A stretch of DNA of 64,000 bases from Spirodela intermedia (GCA_902729315.2 LR746278.1:4473501-4537500); one strand, 5' to 3'. Shown: positions 50,101 to 61,878, numbered from the stretch's first letter. The notes: generated from the sequence alone by a model not told the origin. Program-made: numbers and translations.

Positions 50101-50167
50101 TCCAGTCTTTGGACGTCCGTCTCTGCCACCCACCTCCGCCACCGCCGCCCACCTCCCAGCGGCGACG

Positions 50168-51043
50168 ATGTGCTCCATTTCCAGCAGATGGCAGCTCCCC
50201 CACAAGCTTCAATCCCGGAGGAGGAGCCGCATCCTCCGCGCCGCCCTGCAAGTCCCCCCCGCCATAGTCACCCCCGGCGGGGCCGCCGTAGCAGACCGCC
50301 CAGCTCCGGCAGCGTCACCACCTCCCAGCGCCGTTGCCAACAACCAGAGCCTTCGTTCTACATGGCAACACCGGGGGTGGGTCACCGCCGGCTGCGCAGC
50401 GGTGGCGGTCGCCGCCGTGAAGTCCGCCGCGGCGGCCCAGGAATCCGGCCTCTTGGCGGAGCCCCTCATCGCCGCCGCCGCGGGGTACCTCCTCGCCGAC
50501 CTGGGCTCGGGGGTCTACCACTGGGGCATCGACAACTACGGCGGCGCCGCCACCCCGCTCGTCGGCGCACAGATAGAGGCCTTCCAGGGCCACCACCGGT
50601 GGCCGTGGACGATAACCCGGCGGGAGTTCGCGAACAACCTCCACGCCCTCGGGAAGACGGTGGCGGTAGCGCTGCTCCCCTTCGACCTCTTCCCCGGCAA
50701 CGCGGCGGTGCACGCCTTCGCCGCCGTGTTCGCGGGTTGCATCATGTTCAGCCAGCAGTTCCACGCGTGGGCGCACGGCACGAAGAGCCGGCTGCCGGCG
50801 GCGGTGGTGGCGCTGCAGGACGCCGGCGTGCTGATCTCGCGCCACCAGCACGCGGCCCACCACCGCGCGCCGTACAACGGGAACTACTGCATCGTCAGCG
50901 GTGTGTGGAACGAGTTTTTGGACGGCTACAAGGTCTTCGAGGCCATGGAGATGGTCATCTTCTTCAAGTCTGGAGTCCGGCCCCGCTCCTGGAGCGAGCC
51001 GGAATCCGCGTGGAAGGAGGAGGACGACGAGAGGAGCCCCTGA
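50168..51043 (+). CDS. FAD4: Fatty acid desaturase 4 (palmitoyl-PG trans-delta3 desaturase), plastid, intronless
   Basis: FAD4 introduces the unusual trans-3 double bond into 16:0 at sn-2 of phosphatidylglycerol in thylakoid membranes. The single exon encodes 291 aa, a typical length. The N-terminus (MCSISSRWQLPHKLQSRRRS, then Ala/Pro/Ser-rich to about 65) looks like a transit peptide. The TMEM189/CarF-type lipid desaturase domain has its histidine motifs in order: YHWGIDNYG (117-125), QGHHRWPWTIT (140-150), FHAWAHG (198-204) and SRHQHAAHH (224-232), followed by YNGNYCIVSGVWN. Hydrophobic segments lie at about 72-90, 97-112 and 164-195. I chose the ATG giving the transit peptide. The frame stays open upstream but without conserved residues. 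It converges with LTD, 415 bases between stop codons. Confidence 0.94.
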   Translation: MCSISSRWQLPHKLQSRRRSRILRAALQVPPAIVTPGGAAVADRPAPAASPPPSAVANNQSLRSTWQHRGWVTAGCAAVAVAAVKSAAAAQESGLLAEPLIAAAAGYLLADLGSGVYHWGIDNYGGAATPLVGAQIEAFQGHHRWPWTITRREFANNLHALGKTVAVALLPFDLFPGNAAVHAFAAVFAGCIMFSQQFHAWAHGTKSRLPAAVVALQDAGVLISRHQHAAHHRAPYNGNYCIVSGVWNEFLDGYKVFEAMEMVIFFKSGVRPRSWSEPESAWKEEDDERSP

Positions 51044-51457
51044 TCGATTGATTTAGTCTGGTTGAAAACTGTACAAACAAACAAAAATCGCCCCCTTTTT
51101 TTGGAAACGCGAGACTCAGCCAACGCCCCGCTGCGTCACCAGACAAATTCTGTCCTCTAGAGAGAGAGAGAGCTAGCGTGAGAGCCAGATAGAGGGGGAC
51201 ATCACGTCCACCCATTGGTGGGGAATTTCCTACAGTAGTTGGCGGTCAAGTTGGCCCGCGGCGTACTCAACCCAGCATTAACCCACCTTCCCAGGCCACC
51301 GTGGCCCAACGTAGAACACCTTGCGAGCATAAACTGGGTGCGAATGGGTAAAACTCTCCGAAGAACACAAAAAATACAGACCATGGGGGCAAGCAGTAGG
51401 GGGAGGCGGTCACGAGAGAGAGAGAGAGGGAGAGAGGGGGTTCGACCTTGATTCGCG
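51044..51457. other. Convergent 3' intergenic region between FAD4 and LTD
   Basis: The 414 bases between the two stop codons must contain both 3' UTRs. A short GA run (51161-51172) and another near 51413-51437 are present. No gene is seen. Confidence 0.7.
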
Positions 51458-53317
51458 TTAGACCTTGTTGGTGGCGGCGAAGCTGAGGATGAACTCCCGG
51501 ATGTCGTCGCCGGAGGCCCTCTCGAGGGCCGTCTGGCCGTTGCTGTCCCTGACGTCGAAGCGGGCGCCGGCCTTCATCAACTCCTCGATCTTCGGCTTGT
51601 CGCCCTCCGAGGCCGCCATCAACAGCAGCACGTCCACCGGGTGGATGTCTTGGCTCAGCAGGGCCTCCATCTTGTCGTAGGAGCCCTCCACCGCCAGCAT
51701 CCCCATGTAGTTGAAGTACTGCCCAGATTCCGGTATCAGATTACTCGTGCAACACGAAAAATGGGACGAGACTGACGAGGATTTGCGCATTTCATCCAGT
51801 ATGGGATTCATTCCACCAACAAATAATCGGAAAGAATATCCTCATCTGATCAGACTCAGAGCACAAAACAAATCTAACGAATCCAACCAATCTACAGGGA
51901 ATGAAGTGCGGCCCCAAATCATCCGGGGTATGGGACAATTATGAAAGAAAATATTGGAAACTAATTAAACCAACTAATAACTCAAACGGATTGAAAAAAC
52001 ATGAGAGAGTTCATGGATCTCGACCACCAATGCAGCTGAATCACGAGTGGGTTGCGTCTCAAACGCAAATCATGAATTAAATGGGTTGGTCTCTGATTGG
52101 ATGATCTAACTTCCGCAAAAAGGGAAATGAGATCACAGTGTGTTAGCTTGTCTCTTTGTGAGATATCTTACAACCCATCAAAAAGGGTATGTGTTATCAC
52201 CCTCCATCAAAGAAATTTTGTCTAATGAATGGAAACAAGTTATGAATGAGGAGATGGAGGCATCAGAGAAGAACAAAACATGAGAATTAGTAAGGCTGCC
52301 GACAGGAAATGAGTCTAGTGAATCATAGAGTTGACGGATCTATAGGGAGATACAAGGCTAGGTTGGCAGTCAAGGACTATACTCACTCAAACCTATGATA
52401 TTTTGATAAATCGGAGAATTTTTGCCCCAATCGCAAAGATAATGCTGTCATAATTTTACTCTCATTAGCAACTAATTATGGATGGTAGGCGAATTAGAGG
52501 AAGAAACCTATATGGGCATCCCATCAGATTATGGAAAGAATTTGGCAGCTCGTCATATGAACTTAAGCAATCACCTCGGGCACAATTTGACAGATTTGAT
52601 CTCATGGTACAGACGGTCAAAGCGATCACACCATATATCTAATGCTTGGTTAAGGAGTTTGAGAACAAAGCATTAGGGAGGATGAGCATCTTTGAGAAAC
52701 ATGCAAGAACACATGCAAACCAGCAAGTATTCCAATAGATCCAAAGGTAAAATCTGAAAAGAAAGAGGATGATGGTGCAATAGATAGATATATCAGTGCC
52801 TGCTAGGATGATCTTCGACCAAAGTGGTTCACACGTACCTTGAGCTACTGCTCGCAATTGCCGGAAAGTTCTAATCATGCTCTAATTATTTATTGCATCC
52901 CGCGGAATGTTCCCAAATTGGCTAGTTTCCATCGGAGAATTATAAGCCAAAGTCTTCTGCAAAATTCTTCATTCGCAATGCCCATCGGAAAATTATGAAC
53001 AAATAAGTCATTTTTCCTTTTATTCATAAGAGTTATTTTCATTGAATATCCAGGTGGATGGTATTATCCAATGTACTGTGTTGGGTAAGATTCTCCAGGC
53101 TTGAAAATTTTAATTCTATTACATTAAATGGGTCGCTCTAATTGGGTGGTTTTCATGGGATTATCTAATTTCTGTAAGCGGAGATACATTTAAAATAATA
53201 AACCAAAATCAAAACCTCCATGGGCGGCAGCTAAGTAGCTCACTTTGGGAGACCCTCGGAATTCTATCTGTTGAAGATTTAATATTTCATAAATCCTCGA
53301 AACATAGATGAGAGAGT

Positions 53318-53385
<68 letters not shown>

Positions 53386-53982
53386 TCTGAAAAGCCCAAA
53401 AGAAAAAGAATGAAAATCCAAGGAATAATCACCGTGAAGGCTCCATTTTCCAACAACCAAAACGAAAAATAAGATGATCGGCGAGGATGAAAGAAAGAAT
53501 AAAATCTACATTTGAAGCACTCAGAAGAACAATAAAAAAATAAAACAAATAAACCGGGGAAACTGCAATTCCCCAGGATAAGATAATGCTCACAGGAGAG
53601 AAAGAGATAGAGAGAGAGAGGCAAAAAGAGGGCCGACCTGCTCGACGTCGTCGCGGTCGAAGTCATCCCGGGACTGGCTACCGTATATCCCGGCACCCTC
53701 GGCGTCCACACCACTGCTGCCGAACTTGAACCAGCACCTGGCGCCGCCGCCAGGGGCGGCGCCAGGGCCCAGCTTCGCTCTCAGCCCCGAGGAGGCCCCC
53801 AGGCTCCCCAGCCTCTTCCTCAACCCCAGGAACCGGGAGGACAATCTCCCGGACAGGGACAACACCGACCGAGAAGAAGACGAGGACGAAGACGAAGAAA
53901 CAGAGTGGTAGCTCACCGGCGCCACCTTCCCGGAGGATGAGGAGGGGAAGTCGATGACGATCGAACAGGGAATCGACGCCAT
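51458..53982 (-). CDS. LTD: LTD/GDC1, plastid ankyrin-type LHCP translocation factor (2 exons)
   Basis: LTD (LHCP TRANSLOCATION DEFECT, also GDC1) takes imported light-harvesting chlorophyll proteins from the inner envelope to the cpSRP pathway and is needed for grana stacking. Exons are 53982-53638 (115 codons) and 51718-51458 (86 codons plus stop), phase 0, giving 201 aa against roughly 175 in Arabidopsis; the extra length is in the transit peptide. Residues 1-80 are Ser/Arg-rich with a run of nine serines. The mature part starts near CWFKFG and contains the invariant GIYGSQSRDDFDRDDVEQ, then YFNYMGMLAVEGSYDKMEAL and an ankyrin-like hairpin (DVLLLMAASEGDKPKIEEL, DSNGQTALERA). The 1.9-kb intron contains a copia RT relic. 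It is head to head with DSS1. Confidence 0.95.
52160..52660 (+). mobile_element. Ty1/copia RT remnant in the LTD intron
   Basis: Plus-strand translation with frame changes shows EWKQVMNEEMEASEKNKT.ELV (start of copia RT), YKARLAVK-like text, KDNAV and LSLATNYGW-like text, LEEETYMGIPSDY, and ELKQSPRAQFDRF. All are in copia RT order. It is antisense to the host gene. It covers only the N-terminal half of RT and is broken by stops. Confidence 0.8.
53323..53381. repeat. (GA)n microsatellite in the LTD intron
   Basis: A pure GA run of nearly 60 bases lies about 260 bases downstream of the LTD splice donor. Read on the transcript it is (CT)n. Confidence 0.95.
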
Positions 53983-54314
53983 TACGAGGAGAGGGGAGAG
54001 GGGAGACGAGGGGGAGGATTGGGGGTTCAGGAACGAGCTGGGGATAAAAAAGATGCAAAGAAAGTTGAGACCTTTCTCTTGGCCGCCGTCCCTGCGCCCC
54101 CAGTTATGGAGTCCGTGGGTCTCATTCGATATAACCACGCCGATCTGGTCTTCGTCCGCGATAGCTCACTCAGGGGGGGGGGGCTCATACCGTGGTCTTC
54201 TTGTTTTGCTGCAGTTAGGCATCAAATGATATTCTCGGGAGTGACAATATCATTTGATGGGGGGTCTATCCCAGACTGGTAAATAGCCGACTTATTCTGG
54301 GATTCTCAACGGAT

Positions 54315-54905
54315 TACCGCTGGATAAGGAAGCATCCAGTCCTCTCTCTCTTCTGTCTGTCTGTCTGTCTCTCTTCTCTCCCTCTCTCTCCTCTCTTGGT
54401 GAATTCCAAAATCCTTTTTTCCAGGTTCCCTCTCGCGTAAATAAAAATGTATTATTTATACTTTCCTCGGAATAAATAATCGACACTTTATACCTTTCTC
54501 TCTCTTCTCTCTCTCTCTCTACCTCTCTCTCCCCCATTTGGTCCAACTCCAAAATCCTTTTTTCCGGGTTCTCTCTCTTATAAAAAAAATGTATTATTTA
54601 TACTTTCCTCAAAATAAATAATCGACACTTTATATTTTTCTCTCTCTTCTCTCTCTCTCTCTCTCTGTACCTCTCTCTCCCCATTTGGTCAACTCCAAAA
54701 TCCTTTTTTCCGGGTTCTCTCTCTTATAAAAAATTGTATTATTGATGCTTTTCTCAAAATAAATAGTGGACACTTTATACCTTTCTCTCTCTTCTGTCTC
54801 TCTCTCTCCCATCTTGGTCAACCCCAAAATCCTTTTTACCGGGTTCTCTCTCTTATATATATAAAAATATTATTTATACTTTCCTCAAAATAAATATTCG
54901 ATGAT
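54315..54905. repeat. Minisatellite of about four 129-146-bp units in the LTD/DSS1 intergenic region
   Basis: The block CCAAAATCCTTTTT(T/A)CC(G/A)GGTTC recurs at 54406, 54549, 54695 and 54824, giving periods of 143, 146 and 129. Each unit continues with (T)ATTATTTATACTTTCCTC, AAATAAATA.TCGACACTTTATA and a long CT tract. Most units carry GGTCAA, the reverse complement of the TTGACC W-box. The array lies between the two divergent start codons and so probably within one or both promoters. Confidence 0.85.
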
Positions 54906-55075
54906 CTATACCCAATACTGTATCCTATACGTGAGAGTTTCCGCCAATATTCGGATCTTTATCGGTTCGGAGACGGTGCCCGACAGAATCCGATATCACA
55001 TTCGTTTTCACTCGCGGCTTCTTCAACTTCCTCCGCAAGAACCGACGAGGGTTTGGAGACGGGAAGAAGGAAGTC

Positions 55076-55147
55076 TAGGGTTCGCTCCTCAGATCCCTAA
55101 TCCTCTTAATTTCTCTGCGATTGGTGGGATCAGAATTCCTAGGGTTT
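55076..55147 (+). promoter_or_regulatory. Telo-box-like motifs in the DSS1 leader
   Basis: CTAGGGTT at 55076 and CCTAGGGTTT at 55138-55147 lie 75-145 bases upstream of the DSS1 start codon. AAACCCTAG is a common variant of the plant telo-box. Function is inferred. Confidence 0.4.
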
Positions 55148-55220
55148 CTTTGCTGTGCAGTGATCGTCATCGTCGCTATTGGCCTTTGCAGGGCTTCCAG
55201 CTGCGATCTTTCTTCTGGCC

Positions 55221-58200
55221 ATGGCAACTGCCGAGGGTAATAAGACTGCGACGGCGGCGCCGGCATCAGCCGAGGGGACCAAGGTTGCAGAGGAAGTCGT
55301 GAAGATGGACCTGTTCGAAGATGACGACGAGTTCGAAGAGTTCGAGATCGACGAAGGTATGTCGACATCAAACAAATTAAACTCGATCGCGTGTTGGTGA
55401 AGGGGCGTTGTGATGGTCCCGGGGTTGTGTGTTCCAAGGATCAGAGAGGAATGTCTGCTGTTTGGTTGACTGCATTCAGGGAACTGATTTGGTGTTTTCA
55501 CGCTGTTAAAGATTTTTAATGCGTTTTATCGATAGGTTATGATTTCTTCCGCGCTGTGGCAGATTTATGGTTAGATGTGGTTACTGGTCTAGTTGGTGGT
55601 CATCCCGTATCCGATTATTGTATGTATTCACGTTGAGTGCATGTGGTTCTGCAACAGTTCATTTCATACCGAAGAACATTGAATTTTGTACAGTCAGTCA
55701 GACACGATGAGCAAATAGAAGGGTTCAAGAGGTTGATAATTAGTGATAAGTAGAGTAATGCAAGCAACGGAGCTATTGTAGGACTAGTACAGCATGGAGT
55801 TCTGGAATTAGAGCTTTTCTTTACGCTTAAAAAATAAAAAAAAATGAAGGATCTTCCAAAATAGCTGTCGAGATCGTAGGCAGCCCGCCCTTATGCCCTT
55901 GTGCTCAGCTTCGCCCCAGAAGTGGAAACTTACAGGAGGGTCAGTATGTTAAGAAAATTCTCCCTTGTAACATGAGTGGTATCTTCCCAGATAGATTGTG
56001 ATTCTAAATTCCCACGTCTGTTTGATTCCTTCGATCTTCCCAATTATTTGATATTATAAGGTTCAAAGATCATTTTTGTTCTCATTGCTCTGCATTGCCT
56101 TGAAAATAGCCGACAATCAATGGGGGTCCTTTTGCGCTTATTTTTCCTTCCTGTCAAAATTATCATCAGGGACTTGCGAAACTTTCTCGTCATATCCAAA
56201 TCTATCCCCGCGGTTGCATGATCGTAGAGTGTACGAATTTTGAATCTTCAAGGAGCCTACTGTAACATACGCACTATCTTATGTTCCCTGTGCCCATTTA
56301 TTGGTACCATCCGAAACATAGGCAGGAGTCAGACGCTACTCCCGTTCCTAGGAGGGCTAGGATAACCTTGGCTCAACAGAAATAAGATTTATAGGGTTAT
56401 ACAAGAAAAATAGCTGGCCGCGAGATTTTTCCTGTTCGACCTGCATATGTTCCCCGAGATAGGACGCCCACGCCCTCTAACCAGTGTTGACCATAGAAAA
56501 ATTTGTTTTTCAGCCTCGACCTACATATTTTCCGTCAGCTTGTAGACATTCAATCCCAAACATGCGACCAGATCCAATTGGAAAAATCACATGCAGGTTT
56601 GAAATAGAGAACGGAATCAGAACCTAAATTTTCTTTCAGATTGGGTTCTTGCCTTTCTTCTGGTTTGGATTCCCAGAGGAATGGAAGGGAAAAGTTGTTT
56701 GAGAGCAATCTTGAATATTCTTCATTGCGTGGGGAGAAGTTATGACTTGTCGTATCATGTGGCCATTGGAGAAAATCTAATCATGATTCCATTGTTGTCG
56801 CCCTGTTGTTTTGCTGTCTGTTGCTGCCGGGTTCACATGTAAAGACGCTTTAACAAAGGCGCCAACCTCAATGTAGACGCTTTTCTTCGAGATATAAAAT
56901 TTTCTATCTGGTGTTAGTTATTTCTCCTACTGGCGTCAACACTTTCTGTTAGAATCCTGGCACTTTCTGTCATGTGCTGACCATCTGGATCGATTTGTTT
57001 TTTTTCTTCCTTCTCAATAATCGATTTTACTTAATGAATCTGAAATACACTAACAATGCATCACTCTGCAATGGGTATTATCTTCATCAGAAGCAATTTT
57101 CATAGACGTCCATCTGATAATTCTGTTCCCACACTCGTGTGATCGCCTAAACCTTGTTTCCGTGTGATTTATTGTTTCTTTTTTCTGTCACTAAATTTAC
57201 TGCTTTTTGTAGATGAGTTCGGTAGATTTTTAAAAATAGCCTCCTCTCTCGATTTTTATGACATCTTTTTAAAGTCATATGGAAATGCGGAAGTTTCTTC
57301 TCAGCCAACAACAAAAAAAGAATTCTCAGTAATCCCTTGTCCTACAGTCACCGGAGGATTTGTCTTCGTTCCTTACACGTTCTTCCAAGTGATTTACTTC
57401 AGCGTTTCCCAAGAAAGTCAACTGGGAGAAAGTCAACTGGTGGGACGCCTTTCTTCTCCCACAGAATTTTAAACTACGCTGCAGTGGAATAGTGGGTGGA
57501 TGCCAAACATCAGTCCAGATCATTTTGCATAGACATATGCCTAAGCTCATTGTTCTTCCTTGGATGATACTCGGACTAACTTCGTGTGTACACGCCATTT
57601 TAGCCAGCGACCGATCATTTCCATTTGTCAGCTGACAGAAGTCCCCTTTGGCTATCTGCTATCTAGACTTTGAGGGGGGGGGGGGGCACCAGTCTGTGAG
57701 TTGCCTCTGATTGACCATTTTTGGGTTGACCTTGATCTCTGCAGTATCTGTGACAAGTGAGAAATTATCTGATTGCTTGAAGTGAAAAGCTCAAGAGACT
57801 GCGCGTCACTGATTTGAGCATATGATCACATTGAGTCATTTCTTTCGCATACAAACAACAGACAGGAATGAGGAATTATCTTTCATAATATCTGAAAATC
57901 CGCCATATTTTTAGAAAGGACAGCTATTATCAGTATGGATCGATCTCTGCTACCCGGGGTCTCCGGCCACATCTCCCTCTTTGGAAATGATGCCAAGCTT
58001 TTTTTATTTCCCTCCTATAATCTTACAATTTTCTCGTGCTATTTCTCTAATATTCGTCTAACTATCCATCTGGGTTCAGCAACATCCCCTCAATCCTGCA
58101 ATTTCTTACAATTTTGTCGATATTCGTGAAAAAAAAACATCCATCCGCATTCAACATGCTCTGAGCTCCTGATGTCATCTCATCTCCGCGTGATTTACAC

Positions 58201-58375
58201 AGATTATTAGGATTAGATGTAACCTGAATGCTGCCATCTTGTAGAATGGGATGATAAGGAGGAGGGGAAAGACGCATTGCAGCAGTGGGAGGACGACTGG
58301 GACGACGACGATGTCAACGACGACTTCTCCCAGCAGCTGAGGCGGGAGCTGGAGAGCCACGCAGAGAAGAAGTGA
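55221..58375 (+). CDS. DSS1: DSS1/SEM1-like 26S proteasome lid subunit (2 exons)
   Basis: DSS1/SEM1 is a small acidic disordered protein that stabilises the proteasome lid. It also binds BRCA2 in DNA repair and the TREX-2 complex in mRNA export. Exons 55221-55356 and 58245-58375 join in phase 1 across a 2.9-kb GT-AG intron and give 88 aa, a usual plant length. The N-terminus to about residue 28 is Ala/Thr/Lys-rich. Then come the two conserved acidic-aromatic blocks: [20 protein letters not shown] and [20 protein letters not shown], followed by the C-terminal LRRELESH helix and EKK. The ATG choice gives the family N-terminus; an upstream in-frame start adds only hydrophobic residues. It converges on the CRM gene with 393 bases between stops. 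Confidence 0.94.
55357..58244 (+). other. Long DSS1 intron
   Basis: This 2.9-kb intron separates the two acidic blocks. It contains a 13-base G run at 57674-57686. The open frame at 57164-57472 lacks recognisable motifs. No nested gene, RNA gene or mobile element was recognised. Confidence 0.6.
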
Positions 58376-58382
58376 TCAGTGA

Positions 58383-58416
<34 letters not shown>

Positions 58417-58768
58417 GCTCTGTCTGGGAATGGGCCGGAAACCCTGAAGAGTTGTGGTGAACTCAGCACCTGTGGAATGAGAAGAAGCTTTTATTCTAAT
58501 TTCCTGCCTTTCTCGTGGCTATGCTTCATTTTATTGGCGATTGTGCTGGCCTAGATATGAGAGAGAGAGAGAGAGAGAGATTATCTCAGCGTATTTTCTA
58601 TGAGATTTACGATAATCCATATGGGAATAAGATCTGAGAGAACCCTGCGGGAATCTCATTCCGGAAAATCAATTCCTCCCGATGTGCAGCCAGAGAGGGA
58701 GAGAGAGAGAAAGAGAGAAACATTCGCAGAAGCAGATTTCTGCCGGCGACTCAGACTCCTCTTCTCGA
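58376..58768. other. Convergent 3' intergenic region between DSS1 and the CRM gene
   Basis: It contains a CT run at 58383-58408 just after the DSS1 stop and GA runs near 58559-58580 and 58696-58718. It should hold both 3' UTRs. No gene is seen. Confidence 0.7.
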
Positions 58769-61700
58769 TCACCCTTCCTCGCCGCTGCTGCTCTGGTAAT
58801 CATACACAGATCTGGCGCCGGGTGGTCTGGGGGAGGGGGCGTCCTCGCCGTCCGATCCCCACGCCTCATCATCTGAGCCCTCAGATGTGACAGCATCATC
58901 CGGTCTCCAGCCCTGACCTTGCACTCTGTTCCTCGTTCTGGCCTCCCAGACTCCGCTGTCCGATCCAGAGTCCCAACCAGGATCGGCTCTTCTTCCCCTG
59001 GAAGGAGGAGCCCTTCTCTCTCTAAAAGAGCCCGCTCGGCTGCCTTCTTCTCTCCTCGGCCTTGAATTGCCGGTCTCCAAGCAGCGGCGGCCACCGCCAC
59101 TGCCGCTGCCTTCTTCTGGGCCACCATCCAAGAGCTCAACGTCAGAATCAAATTCTTCCCCGGCAGAGACTCCTGAATCCTCATCGTCGCTGACCCATCT
59201 TCGAACCTCAGCAGCCCGCCGGCTCCGGCCACTGTAATCAGGCTCACCACCGCTGCCGCCGCCATCACCACTGTCCTTGGCCCAGTATCTGATCTTTGAG
59301 GACTCTTCTTTCTCTGCCGCCTCCTCCTCCGCCCACTCCCGGTCTGCCGCCTCCTCAATCTCTGCAATGAAGCGGTCAAGCTCCTCCTGGTCACTGTCCT
59401 CTGGAGGGATTCCTTCATCCTCTTCCTCTGCTGCCACTGCCGCCGCTGCTGCTGCCACCTTCTTTGGGGAGGTGGGGCTTCTTTCCCCCTGGAAGACATA
59501 GGGGGTGCCTTGCTTCTCATCGATGGCGCGGAAGAAGGTGGCGGCCACCCGCTGGATGCTGGCGAGGGCAACCGGGTCCTCTGGGTTGACCCCCTTCCGC
59601 CGCAGCTCCTGCTCCAGCTTCTTTATGTTCAGCTTCTGTGACTCGAGGGCCTGCTCGAACCGGGCCTTGAATAATGCCTGAAATAGTAATCATGTGGGAT
59701 GTTTCATGAGGAGGGTGAATATCCAGAGGATGCGAAGCCCAAGAAACATTAAATTCCACCCATCAGACCAGAAACTTAAATTATATCTTCTTCTCTACCA
59801 TATTTCTACGGCGAAACTATAACAAGCATGGAGTCTGGAGGCCTTTTTTTTTTAGATGCAAACGAAGACACGAGGCAAGAGAACCCAGACAAGAACATGG
59901 TAAATTAAAGAAAAAAATATAAAAGTTAATGGAGATCAGTCAAGATATTCCTTTTATAGATCATACTTTATTCACTGCCTGGGATCTCTTCAAATGGGTT
60001 CTTCACCTCTGCCCAAAAAGCTTGAATGGCGTAAAAACAAACAGTTTTTTTTCTTTTTTTAAGGTGAATGAACCCTAAAAATGTTTTATTACATGAACAG
60101 GTTTCTGCAAGAAAAGACAATCAATTTTGAATCGAACCAGCCTGGAAAAGTAGTAAGTAGCTCAAGAGCCACAAGCAGAGAAAAAAGCTTGAATGACAGA
60201 AAAACCAACAGTTCTTTTTCTTTTTATTAGATGAACAGGTTTCTGTGAGAAATGACACCAAATTTTGAATCAAACCAGCCTGGGAGGATAGTAAGGAGCT
60301 CATGAGACATAAACAGAGAATACTTTCTCACATAAAAATTAATCTCAGAAAAAGGGTGGTGGGGGTGTTGAGGGGGAGAGGATCCGCACCTTCCTCTTCG
60401 TAAGAGTGTTGATGGGAATCAGATTCTTTGGCTGCCGATAGTTCCTCCCCCGGAACATGATGATTGTCTTCACATCATGGATGTTCACAACGATGCCGCC
60501 ACTCAGCCTTGCCAGCATGGTTGCCATGTCCTTGATCTTCTCCTTTGGGAAGTTATCGCAGCAGACCTGCACGGTCTCATGGAACTTCCAGTGGAGATGC
60601 ATGTTCTGGACGACTCCGCCAAAGACCCCTCTAACTCCCACAGGGACGTAGTTTCTGTTCCTGAAGCCAATCTTCCTGTATGCCTGGAGCTGCTCTAGCG
60701 TCAGTAGCTCTGGATCATGGCGGGGAGCAGGCAATTCGGGCAGCTCGTATTTCTTGAGCTTCTGGAGCAGCAGAGCTACCTTCTTCTTGGCCTTCAACAG
60801 GAAAGGTGGATCAAATCAATGATGCATGTGAAGATGGGGGCGGTTATTCTACGACTGAATTCTATAATTGGCCAAATTTCTAGCACGAGCATCCAGAAAT
60901 TTCCAGTATAATGAGGCCTTGAAGAAGTTTTTTCCAGATCAGGGGTCTTGTCCTATCCTGATCCTAGGAAATCTAAGGGATGTTGGAATGATATGAGCTC
61001 GGAAGAACCATGACTGTGTTTACAGAGTTCGATGCTTCCTGTTCATGGTTTATTTTGTTTATTCTAGTGAGTGAGGATATCGACAGAATCAGGAATAATG
61101 CTCTTCAACTTAGAAATCTAAAGAAACTCGGAATGAGACAAACGAGACCGTGTTGACAGAGCTCCACAGCTCCTCTCCATGGTTTATTTTGATCATTTTT
61201 GTTCTTGAGGTAGATCAAAAGAACTAGGATGCATATTCTTATCCTAAAAAATCTTCAGGAAGTTGGAATGAGATGAGCTCGGAAGCACCGAGACCGTGTT
61301 TTCAGAGCTCGGAAGATCCTCTTCAGGGTCGAATTTGTTCATCCATGACTTTGAAATCGATCGAAAGGATCAGGAACCAAATTCAATTCCAGTAGGGGTT
61401 GATTGAGAGAATCCAGAAGGGGCTTACTCTTCTGAGGTTGTACATGAGCCTCTCCTCGTCCGTCATCAGCTTCTTCCTCAGCTTCCTCGCCCGCCGTATC
61501 TCCCTCAGCGTCTTCCCCGTCTCTCTCCGCATCCTCCGCTCCACCTTGCTCCTCATGCTGCTACTCCCCCTCTCCATCGACATGAACCTCGCCCCACTGA
61601 TACCACACAGCGGAGGGACCATGGCGGCGCCTACTCCACAAGCTGCCGGAGCCTGCATCCCGTGGTTCGCATTGCGAGCCAAGGGGAGGGGCGCCGGCAG

Positions 61701-61878
61701 AAGATTCCTGCAGCAAGAACAGAAGCGGCCGAGGAAGAAGCCGAAGAGGAATCCAGAGGAATCAGCTTGGGGAAGCAAGCCGGTAGGAGAGCAGGAGACG
61801 GGAATGGCGGAAATACCTGCTCTGGAGGAGAGAGACGGCCCTCCGGCAGTGCCTCTGCGCACTCCTCGCCGCCCACAT
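58769..61878 (-). CDS. CRM (CRS1-YhbY) domain RNA-binding protein with acidic tail (4 exons)
   Basis: This is a single-CRM-domain protein of the group resembling Arabidopsis At4g13070/At3g27550. CRM proteins bind group II intron or ribosomal RNA in organelles. Exons are 61878-61817, 61707-61428, 60791-60390 and 59677-58769, in phase, giving 550 aa. The first exon (MWAARSAQRHCRRAVSLLQSR) is an Arg-rich amphipathic presequence, suggesting mitochondrial or dual targeting. A basic linker follows (LREIRRARKLRKKLMTDEER). The CRM domain spans about 145-242: RKIGFRNRNYVPVGVRGVFG, with the GxxG loop GVRG, then HLHWKFHETVQV and LSGGIVVNIHDVKTIIMFRG. A coiled segment (ALFKARFEQALESQKLNIKK) precedes an acidic Ser/Gly/Asp/Glu-rich disordered tail with DSDQEELDRFIAEIEEAADR. 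Start and introns are supported by phase and the presequence. Confidence 0.9.

Noticed and set aside
49810-51051. 413-aa Arg/Pro-rich frame overlapping FAD4
   Set aside because: It is an off-frame reading of GC-rich FAD4 sequence; the histidine-motif frame is the real one.
54292-54827. Arg/Glu-rich minus-strand frames
   Set aside because: They are the translation of the CT-rich minisatellite, not proteins.
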